DNA of 64,000 nt from Micromonospora sp. WMMD980 (GTDB lineage Bacteria > Actinomycetota > Actinomycetes > Mycobacteriales > Micromonosporaceae), in contig NZ_JARUBE010000003.1 in NCBI RefSeq assembly GCF_029626035.1, positions 1,674,001 to 1,738,000 of the forward strand, written 5' to 3'. A program made the position numbers and the translations under genes. The notes beneath the pieces are model-generated. The model was given only the letters and a program-made list of their open reading frames with translations. It searched no databases and had not been told where the DNA came from. The number at the start of each line of letters is the position of its first letter. Within the stretch, counting starts at the first letter, position 1. This document shows, one piece after another, positions 1 to 8,664 of this stretch.

Positions 1-2615
1 CAGGCGTTCTTAGAAGGGTCGAGATAGTTCCTCGCGCCCTCTAGTTCTCCATCGGGAGAACGGCCCCCTGAGGGATCGGGAGCATCGGCCTTTGCTGGGT
101 TCTCCTTGTAATGAGGCGTAAGTTTGGCCAAGTCGATGACGATGGAGCTGTGGGTAGCCGGCTTGTCGACCGTGCTGTAGTAGGCGCGCGTCTGCTCGGT
201 GTTTCCGGTTCCGTCGTCGTGTCGCCACAGCCCGTCAGAGATGCCGATGCTGTCGCCCTCGAAAGCCCATGACTCGGGGGTTTCGAGGCGATCGTTGCCG
301 CAGATCCGTACCAGCCTCATTTTCTTGCCGAAGAGGCTGATTTTCTGAGGTCGCAATTCGCCGAGCTGGAGGTGGTCGGGCAGCATGTGCGCGTTCTGTA
401 CCGTAGTGAGTCGATACCGGATGTTGTGGGCTTCAGTCACGATGAGGGTCTGCGTGTTTCGGAACCGGGTTAGGGTACTTCGGATGAAGGCAGCGAGCCG
501 CTCCTTCTGTTCGTCTTCCTTGGCAGGGCTCGCATGGTAGTTCGTGCCTGCCAGGGTCTTGAGCAGGGTCGGGTAGGGCACCCAGTCGGCCATGCCCTCG
601 GCCTTGCCCATGATGTGCTTCTGGCCGGGCCGGATCAGGATGGCGATCGGGATGAAGATTTGGTGAGTGTTGGTGTCGTCGTTCCGCCTTTTGACGACCC
701 AGAAGGCGAGCTGCTCGAGGTCGTCGGGGATGGCGCTCTTGAGGCGATGTTGCGGGACGAATCGGATGCCGAGTTGACGTAGGCAGTCGTCCCAGGCGGC
801 TTCGGCCCTGTGTTGGTTGCTTGCTTCTTCTTTGTCGAGATCTTTGCCCGGGAACTCGTCGGGGCGGATGAACTGGCTGACCATGCCGGCGTCGGCACAG
901 CCCATGCGGATAGCGAATTTCGGGTCGGTGGTGCGTGCTTTGAAGGCTTTCGCGCCGTCGAGCTCGATGAGGGCGAGTTGCAGGGTGTCGCTGACTTCTT
1001 CGGCCAGATCTTTCATCGCGGAGGCGACGACTTTCCGGTGCGTGTCGACGGCTTCGTCGTGCTTCCGGCCGCGCCTGGGAACGGAGCCCTCGCCGAGCGC
1101 TGCGCCGAGCCTGCCGAGGGGGCGGGCGTAGATCGTGAGGTTGAGGTCTCCGACTTTCCATGTCCAGGTGTGGTTGCTGGCGGGTTGCTGATGGGGCAGG
1201 TCGAGTAGCCGTTCGACGGTAGCGAGGAGGCGGTCGCGCATTCCCTTGCCGTCGCCCTGGTAGAGCAACGCGACGGAGAGCCGGCCGTCGACTGCGGCGG
1301 CCAGTTGCTGGCGTCGGATGAGGGCGTTCGCCTTCGAGATTTCAGCGTTTGCGGCGTGGGCGGCTTCCTGCTTTTCGACGAGCTGGGTTCGCTCGGCGTC
1401 GGTCTGGTCCTTTTTGTCCTTGGGGACGCTTTCGAGCTTGCTGAGGCTTCGGCTCGCCTTGCCGCCGATGAGGACGCGGGTCAGGGGCTGGTCGAGGTCG
1501 AAGTCGGGCTGCAGGCACTGGCCGATCCAGCGGATGAGGCGGCTGCGTTCGGCTGGCATGATGCCGGTGCCGACCTGGTGGTCGGGGCCGCGCATGGTGG
1601 TGTGGTAGGTGACGGCGGCAGTGACGCCATCTCGGCCGAAGATCCAGGCGTCTGACTTACCGGCGAGCTGCTCGGCAGCCGGGAGATTTTCCACGGCGCC
1701 GATCCGGGTGAGGATCTGTTCGGTGCCGCCGTTGCGCCAGCCCATTTCCCGGGTGTCTCGGTCCCAGATCAGGTGGGCGACCGCGAATCTCTGCGATGTC
1801 GGTGCGTCAGCTACGAAGGGGCTGGTCGTCTGTAGGAGGGTAGAAGCTCCCCAGCGGCCCTTGGTGTGTAGCTCGCCGCTGGTCCAGCGGCGGATGCCGG
1901 TGTCGACGTGTAGTCGCAGGGTGGGGTCGAACGCCTTTGTACGTAGCGCGATCTTGATTGTGGCGCTGTAGTACCAGGTCCGGATGTTGCTGCCTTTGCC
2001 GGTGTGGTGTTCCAGCGGCGGCCAGGAGACGAGTTCGGCGTAGCCGTTGGCGGGATTCGCCGCGACCTGCCGGAACCTTATGGATCTGCTGCCATGCTGG
2101 TATGACTGGCCGGCGATTTTAGCTGCGGCGTAGTCAGGCAGCAGGCTGAACAGGTGAGGCTGCGGGACGGCGGTGTTGCCATCGGAGAGCTCGTGGGCGA
2201 GCAGGTCGACGGTCTTCTGCGTCCACCGCAGGGTGCCCGAGTCGAGTTTCCTGATTGTCGGCATCACGAGCGCTTTGCCGTCGTCGGTGGTGGGCAGGTC
2301 ATACAGCCAGGCGTTGATGAAGGTCCGCATGATTGCCGGCGGGAACGGCTTTGCTGCGAACAGCCAGGGGTTGTCTTCATCGAGGGTTGCCCAGGTAGCG
2401 GTGGAGACCAGATCGGGGGCGACGGTGCGCATCAGTGCGTTGAGGCGCCCGATCGGGACCTGCTGGGCGCGTGCGCGTGATTCCTCGCGCCAACCGGCGG
2501 TGCGCAGGTCGAGGATAGGGCGGCGCCAAGAGATGGGGAAGGTAAGCGTGTGCAGCGGGATTTTGAGATCGCCTGCTGCCACGAAGGCTGCGGTCTGAGT
2601 GCGGTCGTAGCGCAT
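1..2615 (-). CDS. pPIWI_RE protein (prokaryotic PIWI, RNase H fold), C-terminus off the left edge
   Basis: The frame is open from ATG 2615 to the window edge (871 residues seen, no stop), so the C-terminus is missing. Translation starts MRYDRTQTAAFVAAGDLKIP. Around residues 548-585 it reads LALIELDGAKAF, then DPKFAIRMG and GMVSQFI. Later come IRYRLTTVQNAHMLP and AYYSTVDKPATHSS. I recognise these as the MID/PIWI part of the pPIWI_RE family, named for a conserved Arg and Glu; Arg570 in AIRMG is a candidate for the Arg. The N-terminal half should be the X region (DUF3962-like). Known family context: a three-gene island with a DinG-type helicase and an REase, predicted to act against invading nucleic acid. 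Both partners lie directly upstream. Nucleic-acid-guided action is inferred for this copy. Start choice: a 35-bp gap to the helicase stop with GGCCCTCG before the ATG, a weak ribosome site. Confidence 0.88.
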   Translation of the reverse strand, partial: MRYDRTQTAAFVAAGDLKIPLHTLTFPISWRRPILDLRTAGWREESRARAQQVPIGRLNALMRTVAPDLVSTATWATLDEDNPWLFAAKPFPPAIMRTFINAWLYDLPTTDDGKALVMPTIRKLDSGTLRWTQKTVDLLAHELSDGNTAVPQPHLFSLLPDYAAAKIAGQSYQHGSRSIRFRQVAANPANGYAELVSWPPLEHHTGKGSNIRTWYYSATIKIALRTKAFDPTLRLHVDTGIRRWTSGELHTKGRWGASTLLQTTSPFVADAPTSQRFAVAHLIWDRDTREMGWRNGGTEQILTRIGAVENLPAAEQLAGKSDAWIFGRDGVTAAVTYHTTMRGPDHQVGTGIMPAERSRLIRWIGQCLQPDFDLDQPLTRVLIGGKASRSLSKLESVPKDKKDQTDAERTQLVEKQEAAHAANAEISKANALIRRQQLAAAVDGRLSVALLYQGDGKGMRDRLLATVERLLDLPHQQPASNHTWTWKVGDLNLTIYARPLGRLGAALGEGSVPRRGRKHDEAVDTHRKVVASAMKDLAEEVSDTLQLALIELDGAKAFKARTTDPKFAIRMGCADAGMVSQFIRPDEFPGKDLDKEEASNQHRAEAAWDDCLRQLGIRFVPQHRLKSAIPDDLEQLAFWVVKRRNDDTNTHQIFIPIAILIRPGQKHIMGKAEGMADWVPYPTLLKTLAGTNYHASPAKEDEQKERLAAFIRSTLTRFRNTQTLIVTEAHNIRYRLTTVQNAHMLPDHLQLGELRPQKISLFGKKMRLVRICGNDRLETPESWAFEGDSIGISDGLWRHDDGTGNTEQTRAYYSTVDKPATHSSIVIDLAKLTPHYKENPAKADAPDPSGGRSPDGELEGARNYLDPSKNA

Positions 2616-2650
2616 CGAGGGCCTTTCTGAACCGGTCCGAGCGTGGGCGG

Positions 2651-5600
2651 TCAGTTCATGTCGCGCAGGGCGCGGTAGAGCGGGTCGTAGAGGGCTTGCA
2701 CCAGCGATCGGTCGATCGCCGTCTGCGCCGACTCGGGGTCGAAATAGGGAGTGAGTTCGTTCAGCATGCTGGCGAGCAGACTGGTCGCTGGTGTGTCGTC
2801 CCCGGTGAAGCCGGCCTCGCGGGGTGAGAAGGCTCCGTCGACGAAGTAGACGCGGGCCGCGACACCTCCGCGCACGAGTCGTCCGATGACCTGCCAGATG
2901 ACCACGAGCTGATCCCAGGTGAAGGCCGACTTCTCATCGGGGGGCAGGCTGGTCCAGGACAGGCGACGGGTGAGGAAGCGGTGCCATTTGCGGGCGGCTT
3001 CGGCCCGAAAGCGCAGTCCGGCGTCGTCCGGGCTTCCGGCGGCCAGAGCGGTCTGAGCGAAGCGGCGGCCTGGGCCGCGGACTCGGCGGACCGCCCAGTC
3101 GTTGATCGCCTGGGTGGCGAGGGTGATGTCGTCGGGGCGATGATGCGGGCGGGCGAGAAAGTACACGCTGCCGATGGCGGCTTTACCGCCGGGAACCACG
3201 ATGTTGTGCCCGCGCTCGACGGCCAGCAGCGGCGCGATCAGCAGCTGCCCACCGATGTCGGGGAACTTGGCCAGCTCGCCGCGGCGAAGGTGCAGCTGGC
3301 GGGTGTCGGCGGGCAGGTTGCTCCAGGAGTGGTCGAGGTCGGTGTCGTCGGATACCAGGACCGTGACGTTGCCGGTCCATTCCGGCAGGTTGTTGAGGTA
3401 GTGCCCGGCACGGTGTGCCTCGGCGTAGCTGCCGACCAGCAGCAGGATTCGGCGGCGTTGTGGGTCGTCGATGTCGTCTAGCTCCTGCTGCAGCAGCGAG
3501 GTCGCGCCGGTCAGGCTGCGGTCAGGTACGGCCAGTTGGTGCAGCATCTGCTCGAGCTGGGCGGGACGCTGCCGGGGGTCGGTGCCGGACAGCCTCAGGG
3601 CGGTGGTGACACCGGGCGGGTAGAGGAAGAGCTTGCGGAAGGTGCTCTTCTTGATGGCGGCGACCTCGTGTTCGTGGGGCCGCAGCACGGCGTCGACCTG
3701 GGCGTGCAGGTGGTAGCGGCTGGAGGTGCCGGCCCAGCTGGTAGCCGACATCAGCAGCACGTGTGGACCGGGTCGGTTGTCCACGGCAGGGATGTCGGCC
3801 AGCTCCAGCAGCAGCTCGCGGCCGACCCCGTTGCAGCGAAAGAACCGCAGCTCACCGCTCTGATCGCCGTCCTCGTTGCGGTCGCCGGCCTGGAACTGGA
3901 AGCCCAGCACGTTACCCATGGGGGATTCGGGAACCACCGGCATGTAGTCCTTGGGCGGCCGGCGCGACAGCACGTTGGAGGTCGAATCCAGGTTGAGCGC
4001 TGCTTCGACGCGGGGCCACAGAATGGTCATGCGGTCAAGACGATCGTGCAGCACCGCCAGCACGAGGGTGAATTCGAAGCGGTGCAGGTTGGCGTCGAGG
4101 TCACCGGCGACGGAGGCGTTGTTCGGGACCAGCTGGCGCAGCAGCTTCTTGAGCCGCTCACGGCTGAACTCGCGAACGAATACCCCGCGGGGGGCGTGCA
4201 GCAACTCGGTCGCCATCGCCACGAGCGAGTTGACCAGGTCCGTGGTCGTATCCTCGGGACCACGTTCGCGCAGGGGGGTCAGCGGCGAGTCGCGGAAACT
4301 GCCGAGAACGGTGTCGACACGCTGGAGCTCGGCACGCTGAGAAGCGAGTTTGTCCTCGTCGTGGGCCGCGGCATTCTCGTCATCGTCGCGGTTGCGCCTG
4401 CGCAGCTCGGGAAACCACTCATTGATCAGCCACTGGTGCAAGGTCATCGCGCTGAAGTAGTCCTGCGTGATCCATCGCCGCAGCGGCTCGTCGTTGATCA
4501 GCATGGAGTAGATCCGGTCGGTGGCCGTGATGACCGTGTTGAGCGCATTGTTCCAATCGTCGATCTCGTCACTCGACAACTGCAGCCGGCCCTGCGCGGC
4601 CAGCTCGGTCTGTTTGTGCTTGCCGACCTCGTCGAGCCAGGACTCTGCACCTCGGGCCACCAGCGTCGCCGCTGGCGCGAACGCGGTGTCGAGCTGCATC
4701 TGTACCCGATCGGCCTCGTCGACGATGATCAGGTCGCTGCGGCGGCAGGCCAGCTCCAGGTAGCGCATATTCTCGTCGTTGAGATGGTCGGGCACACGAC
4801 TGTGCACCAGCGATGCCGGCGTAGCGACCCAGATCTGCGCGTCGACCAGGTCGCGGGCCGCACTATGCCGCGGGCACGCAGTCCACAACGGGCACCCGTG
4901 ACGTTTCGGCCTGGCTGGCTTGCGGCGACGCCGGAACCCCGTGCTGGCGGGGTCGGGATCATCGTGCTCGATCTCGGACTGTTCGACATCGTCAGCGTTG
5001 TACAAACCGGTGCATGGCGCAGCGGTGATCGCCAGCGCCCGGCGTGCCTCGAACCCCCTTAGGGCGTCGAGCGGGCAGGCGCTCGACAGGTGCGCGAAAC
5101 CCGGGTTGTCATGATTTAGCATGCTCTGTGTGGCAGACTCGCTGCGCCGATGCAACCGCTGAATATTGCGTTCGAGGGTGGACTTTCCCAGGATCGGCGC
5201 GGCGCGCACACCGAGGCGACGAAACTGCTCGGCGATGGTCAGCACTTCGGCGACGTCACCCACGACGATCGTGGTCCGGCGTCGGTCAGCCGGGCGCTCG
5301 CGGGTGGCGAGCTGGAAGGCCAGAATGTCGCGAATCGTGGACTTGCCGGCGCCGACCATGCCAACCAGGTTCATCAGCCTGTCGATGCGCAGCCGGGGAT
5401 GGGTCTGGAACGCCCCCGCGGCTTCGTCGCGCAGCAGCAACTCGACCCGCCGTAGGCGCCTCTTCCAATCGTTGAGCCTGCGAGGCGTGCGGTTCTCCGC
5501 CAGATCCGCGGCGTTGGCGGCGGACTCCAAGGCGTCCATAGCATCGGCTGCGGCTTCCAGTTCGGTCATAGTGACGGTGATCGGCTCGCCTTTGCCTGCC

Positions 5601-6166
5601 GGCGCCGCCCCGATGTCATGCCCGATCCAGGGCTTGAGGCCGATCAGCTCGACGGGGATGTTCACGGAGTGGCGCTGGTCGCGGACGTAGAACAGCTGGT
5701 TTCCGGCGCCGGCGACAGGCAGTTCGCGTCGCTCCAGAGGAGGCGGCTGGGTCAGCAACCGCTCATAGCTGTCCCAGCGGTAGTGCGCGCGGGTGGGCTC
5801 GAGCGCCTTGGCCAGATCGTCGATGGTCTCGAACGTGTAGCCGCGCAGCGTGATGTCGACGTCGAGATACATGTGTAGCGAGTTGTGCCAGGTGTAGCGG
5901 CGGCTGCGGTCCCACAGGAAATGCCGGGCGCGCCGGATCATCAGCCGTGCTTCGTTGGTACGTACGTCGCCGAACGCTTCCTCATACGGATAGCCGCTGA
6001 GCAGGGTCCAGATGTCGCGCACCGGCCGGGTCGGCATGACGTGCGTGCCGAGGTAGATCGCCAGCTCAACGTCGAGCAGGTCACCGATGCCGAACCCGGC
6101 AGGCGCCTTCCACGCGCCACGGAATTCGCCGGCGAGGTCGCCGTGCCAGCTACTGCGATCACGCAT
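2651..6166 (-). CDS. pPIWI_RE-associated DinG/XPD-like Fe-S helicase
   Basis: A 1171-residue superfamily 2 helicase of the DinG/XPD type. Walker A is GMVGAGKST at about residues 268-276 and the DExD box is VDEAD at 482-486. Motif VI is QVIGRLVR near the C-terminus, before a VYFVDGAF strand. Four cysteines between motifs I and II (C364, C384, C425, C431, the last two in CPLWTACPRH) match the spacing of the 4Fe-4S domain in XPD and DinG. The first 250 residues are not helicase and should be one of the domains specific to the pPIWI_RE island (Pfam Y/Z type). The likely role is ATP-driven unwinding of target or guide duplexes for the PIWI protein. The gene overlaps the upstream REase by 8 bp, which implies translational coupling. 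GC is lower than in the chromosome to the right. Confidence 0.87.
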   Translation of the reverse strand: MRDRSSWHGDLAGEFRGAWKAPAGFGIGDLLDVELAIYLGTHVMPTRPVRDIWTLLSGYPYEEAFGDVRTNEARLMIRRARHFLWDRSRRYTWHNSLHMYLDVDITLRGYTFETIDDLAKALEPTRAHYRWDSYERLLTQPPPLERRELPVAGAGNQLFYVRDQRHSVNIPVELIGLKPWIGHDIGAAPAGKGEPITVTMTELEAAADAMDALESAANAADLAENRTPRRLNDWKRRLRRVELLLRDEAAGAFQTHPRLRIDRLMNLVGMVGAGKSTIRDILAFQLATRERPADRRRTTIVVGDVAEVLTIAEQFRRLGVRAAPILGKSTLERNIQRLHRRSESATQSMLNHDNPGFAHLSSACPLDALRGFEARRALAITAAPCTGLYNADDVEQSEIEHDDPDPASTGFRRRRKPARPKRHGCPLWTACPRHSAARDLVDAQIWVATPASLVHSRVPDHLNDENMRYLELACRRSDLIIVDEADRVQMQLDTAFAPAATLVARGAESWLDEVGKHKQTELAAQGRLQLSSDEIDDWNNALNTVITATDRIYSMLINDEPLRRWITQDYFSAMTLHQWLINEWFPELRRRNRDDDENAAAHDEDKLASQRAELQRVDTVLGSFRDSPLTPLRERGPEDTTTDLVNSLVAMATELLHAPRGVFVREFSRERLKKLLRQLVPNNASVAGDLDANLHRFEFTLVLAVLHDRLDRMTILWPRVEAALNLDSTSNVLSRRPPKDYMPVVPESPMGNVLGFQFQAGDRNEDGDQSGELRFFRCNGVGRELLLELADIPAVDNRPGPHVLLMSATSWAGTSSRYHLHAQVDAVLRPHEHEVAAIKKSTFRKLFLYPPGVTTALRLSGTDPRQRPAQLEQMLHQLAVPDRSLTGATSLLQQELDDIDDPQRRRILLLVGSYAEAHRAGHYLNNLPEWTGNVTVLVSDDTDLDHSWSNLPADTRQLHLRRGELAKFPDIGGQLLIAPLLAVERGHNIVVPGGKAAIGSVYFLARPHHRPDDITLATQAINDWAVRRVRGPGRRFAQTALAAGSPDDAGLRFRAEAARKWHRFLTRRLSWTSLPPDEKSAFTWDQLVVIWQVIGRLVRGGVAARVYFVDGAFSPREAGFTGDDTPATSLLASMLNELTPYFDPESAQTAIDRSLVQALYDPLYRALRDMN

Positions 6167-7316
6167 CGTCGCCTCCCGCAGAGCCGTTCCTACGCAGCCG
6201 GGTCAAGGTAGTTGTCACCATGCGGAGAAACGCCTTGTCGCTGAGTAGGGTCACCTGCTCCTTGACCTCCGGCGGGCAGAAATGGTCAAAGACGATCTTG
6301 TAGTCCTCGCGGTCGTCGAACCGGTACTGCGGCACCACCAGGAAGGCCCGGTTGTACGGCGGCTCCGGCCGGAACCGGGTGGCGCTGTGCCCGAGCAGGG
6401 CAGGGTTGGCACGGTCTTTCACGTCGATGGCCCACACCTGCCGGTTCGGTAGTGTGATTCTCAGGTCATAGGCGTCGCAGCCCGGCCACATCTCCGGGAC
6501 GAGGCCCTTGCCGATGAGCTTCCGTTCCAGCTCGACCTCGGCCAACCCCGGGCCGGTGATGAACATGCGCAGCGGCGCTCGCAGCAAATGCAGCCCGCCG
6601 GTCGAGCGATCGTCGATGAAGTCTTTCGGGGTGGCGTGAGCTTCGCGGCGGCAACGGTCCAGCTCGCACCGCCAGGACCGACCATCGGGTTTGAGCAGAC
6701 AGTGGCAACGTGCGCACGTAGCGAAGCGTCCGTCGGTGCCTCGGTAGGCGGCCGGGGCCGGCTCGTAGCACCGGTTCACCGTCTCCAAAACAGTACCCAG
6801 CTCGGGATGCTCACCGATCAGCGTCGCCTTGTCGATACCGGTCAGCACCGGCTTGTCAATCAAAAGACGCCGGAACGCGGTGTAGGACTGCGGCGATCGT
6901 GCCGCCTCGCACTGCGCGAAGACCGTACGGATGATCTCGTTTTCGAAGAGCTCGGCGGCGGCATCGGGACCCGAGACCTCCCACTCATAGCATCGCTGGG
7001 TGGGGACCCCGGTCTGCGCGTCGACCAGGAACTCGTCCAGGCTCTCGGCTTCCGCCGGCAGGTCAAACGGCCATTGTCCGATCGGCCTGGTCGCCGCCCA
7101 GCGCGCCATGCCTGCGACGCTCGTCGGCGGCTCCATCTCGCGCAGCAGGCATTGCAGGACCAGGTGGTTGTAGGCCTTCTGCACCTTGTCCGAGTAGATC
7201 GGGTCCGGGGACCTGTCGTGACGCGACAGGTCGACTAAAGCGGTCGCGACCATGCGCAGCAGCGTCACCCCGGCGAAGGTGGACAGATCAGGCGGGCTGT
7301 TCACGGTCGGCACCAC
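6159..7316 (-). CDS. pPIWI_RE-associated PD-(D/E)XK restriction endonuclease
   Basis: A 385-residue protein with a cysteine cluster at 201-222 (CARCHC, then WRCELDRC), probably a zinc ribbon. A nuclease core follows: VELERKL (E261/E263), GCDAYDLRI (D281/D284) and WAIDVKD (D298, K300), giving the E-D-DxK pattern of the PD-(D/E)XK fold. This matches the REase component of pPIWI_RE islands, which probably cuts DNA recognised by the PIWI protein. The GTG start at 7316 lies inside the 3' end of the upstream Cas4-like nuclease gene (29-bp overlap), and the stop overlaps the helicase start. The zinc-ribbon assignment rests only on cysteine spacing. Confidence 0.83.
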   Translation of the reverse strand: MVPTVNSPPDLSTFAGVTLLRMVATALVDLSRHDRSPDPIYSDKVQKAYNHLVLQCLLREMEPPTSVAGMARWAATRPIGQWPFDLPAEAESLDEFLVDAQTGVPTQRCYEWEVSGPDAAAELFENEIIRTVFAQCEAARSPQSYTAFRRLLIDKPVLTGIDKATLIGEHPELGTVLETVNRCYEPAPAAYRGTDGRFATCARCHCLLKPDGRSWRCELDRCRREAHATPKDFIDDRSTGGLHLLRAPLRMFITGPGLAEVELERKLIGKGLVPEMWPGCDAYDLRITLPNRQVWAIDVKDRANPALLGHSATRFRPEPPYNRAFLVVPQYRFDDREDYKIVFDHFCPPEVKEQVTLLSDKAFLRMVTTTLTRLRRNGSAGGDDA

Positions 7317-8664
7317 GAGCGGTCTCCTGAGAGGACGGCAGCGGCTCCGTTCCCGCCGCGCTGGGACACCACCTACTTACCGGACAGGTACGACAGTTCT
7401 CGCCAGGTGCTGCGGCGAAGGTGTTGTCCTCGCGCCACGGCTGCGCCATCTGCCGCAGGACTGCGTACGCCTTATCGAGCTCCTGCGGATCTGACGGGTC
7501 GACCATGATGAGATCCGCTCCGGCCGGCCGGAGGATCTCCAGCTCCACCCGGGAACCATCGACGGGTCCGCCGAGCAGGCCTCGCCCGAGGATGACCGTC
7601 GCGAGTGCAACCTGCGGGAACTCTGTGACGACATCCTCGCCACCACGCTGGCGGCGCCGGGTGGTCTTGGTCTCGCGCCACACCCAGGCGCCGTCGTCGC
7701 GGTAGACGAGGTCGGGCTTGGCGATCACCAGCGTCTGGGCAGCTGTGTCATGAAAGACGAAAGTCTCTTCGATCCTGAGGTCTGAGATGCTCTCTTCAAG
7801 AGGGCACACGGAGGGGTGATACGCGAGCATCCGCATCCCCGCCTCGGCTGCATCAGCGTCGAGCTCCCAGCGCGGGTCGGCCCATCTGATGTCACCTGGC
7901 ATGTCCGCGCGCTGGCACGGTCCGCTAGCTTTCGCGTGCAGCGTCTCTAAATAGCGATGAACTGCCTGACCGATCCTGGCCGGAGTGGCGTACTCGTTGA
8001 CCTTCGGCAGGCGCAACGTCTGCAGGTAATGCTGGGCGGGGCAACTGGCGTAATAGCGTAAGTCGGTGATCGACACCTGGCGCAGCTTCGCTCGCCGGTC
8101 CGACCGTAGTCCCAGCAGTCCCGGAGTTCGCGCCACCTCGTCGCAGGCCAGCACGAGACGGCATTTGAGACAATCACCGCCTGGGCGGCGCGTCTGGCCT
8201 TGAAGGACCTGAACCGCAGCGCGGCGCCCATGCTTCTCGTAAAGGGCGGCGGCATCCGCGATGGTTCCGTCGAGCAGGACTTTTCTCAAGCCTTCGGTGA
8301 GGTCGATGTCGGCGACCACTACGCGCGAAACCTCTTCGCGCGCCCGGACAAAAAACTTTTTCTCCCACTCATCCGGCCATGGTGCGGGACGGCCGTACGC
8401 GGCCGTGTAGGCCGCGACCGCCACCTCGGCCTCGCTGCGCTGTCGCTCTAGCATGTTCGCGAGGCGAATCAGCCGCAGTTCACGCACCGCACCGTCAGCC
8501 GAGCGGTAACGCCGACCCCAAGCCCACAGCTCGCGAACACCTTGATCGACATGCTGGACCACCCACCAGCGGGCGACCGGCAGCATCGATGGCTCTGCCT
8601 CACAGATCGACAGGTAACTGCGGGCGGCATGCTTAATGAAGGTTGCTAGTACGGCAGCCGCCAT
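7288..8664 (-). CDS. Cas4/AddB-like Fe-S PD-(D/E)XK nuclease, 5' end cut by IS701
   Basis: 458 residues as read. The RecB-family nuclease core is visible: RIGQAVHRYLE (GxxxH type, H236), KPDLVYR (D318), WRETKTT (E331, K333) and the following FPQVALA helix. C208 (SCPAQHYL) with C424, C427 and C433 (NCRTCPVSRWC) gives the four-cysteine Fe-S arrangement of Cas4 and AddB. A further CxxCx5C lies at 165-174. The ATG at 8664 and the first residues (MAAAV) are encoded by the end of the insertion element. The natural gene continues beyond the element at 10103, in the same frame. The present protein therefore lacks about 75 or more native N-terminal residues but keeps the nuclease core. It may still be made from the element-derived ATG, 6 bp downstream of the transposase stop. 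Whether it is active is unknown. Confidence 0.8.
   Translation of the reverse strand: MAAAVLATFIKHAARSYLSICEAEPSMLPVARWWVVQHVDQGVRELWAWGRRYRSADGAVRELRLIRLANMLERQRSEAEVAVAAYTAAYGRPAPWPDEWEKKFFVRAREEVSRVVVADIDLTEGLRKVLLDGTIADAAALYEKHGRRAAVQVLQGQTRRPGGDCLKCRLVLACDEVARTPGLLGLRSDRRAKLRQVSITDLRYYASCPAQHYLQTLRLPKVNEYATPARIGQAVHRYLETLHAKASGPCQRADMPGDIRWADPRWELDADAAEAGMRMLAYHPSVCPLEESISDLRIEETFVFHDTAAQTLVIAKPDLVYRDDGAWVWRETKTTRRRQRGGEDVVTEFPQVALATVILGRGLLGGPVDGSRVELEILRPAGADLIMVDPSDPQELDKAYAVLRQMAQPWREDNTFAAAPGENCRTCPVSRWCPSAAGTEPLPSSQETARGADREQPA
8646..8662. repeat. IS701 left end: CTAG duplication plus inverted repeat
   Basis: CTAG at 8646-8649, then TACGGCAGCCGCC at 8650-8662. The terminal bases also supply the ATG and first codons of the truncated nuclease downstream. 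Confidence 0.88.

Noticed and set aside
3536..5062. 508-codon rightward open frame opposite the helicase
   Set aside because: Antisense shadow of the helicase gene in GC-rich DNA; no domain pattern and composition unlike a protein.
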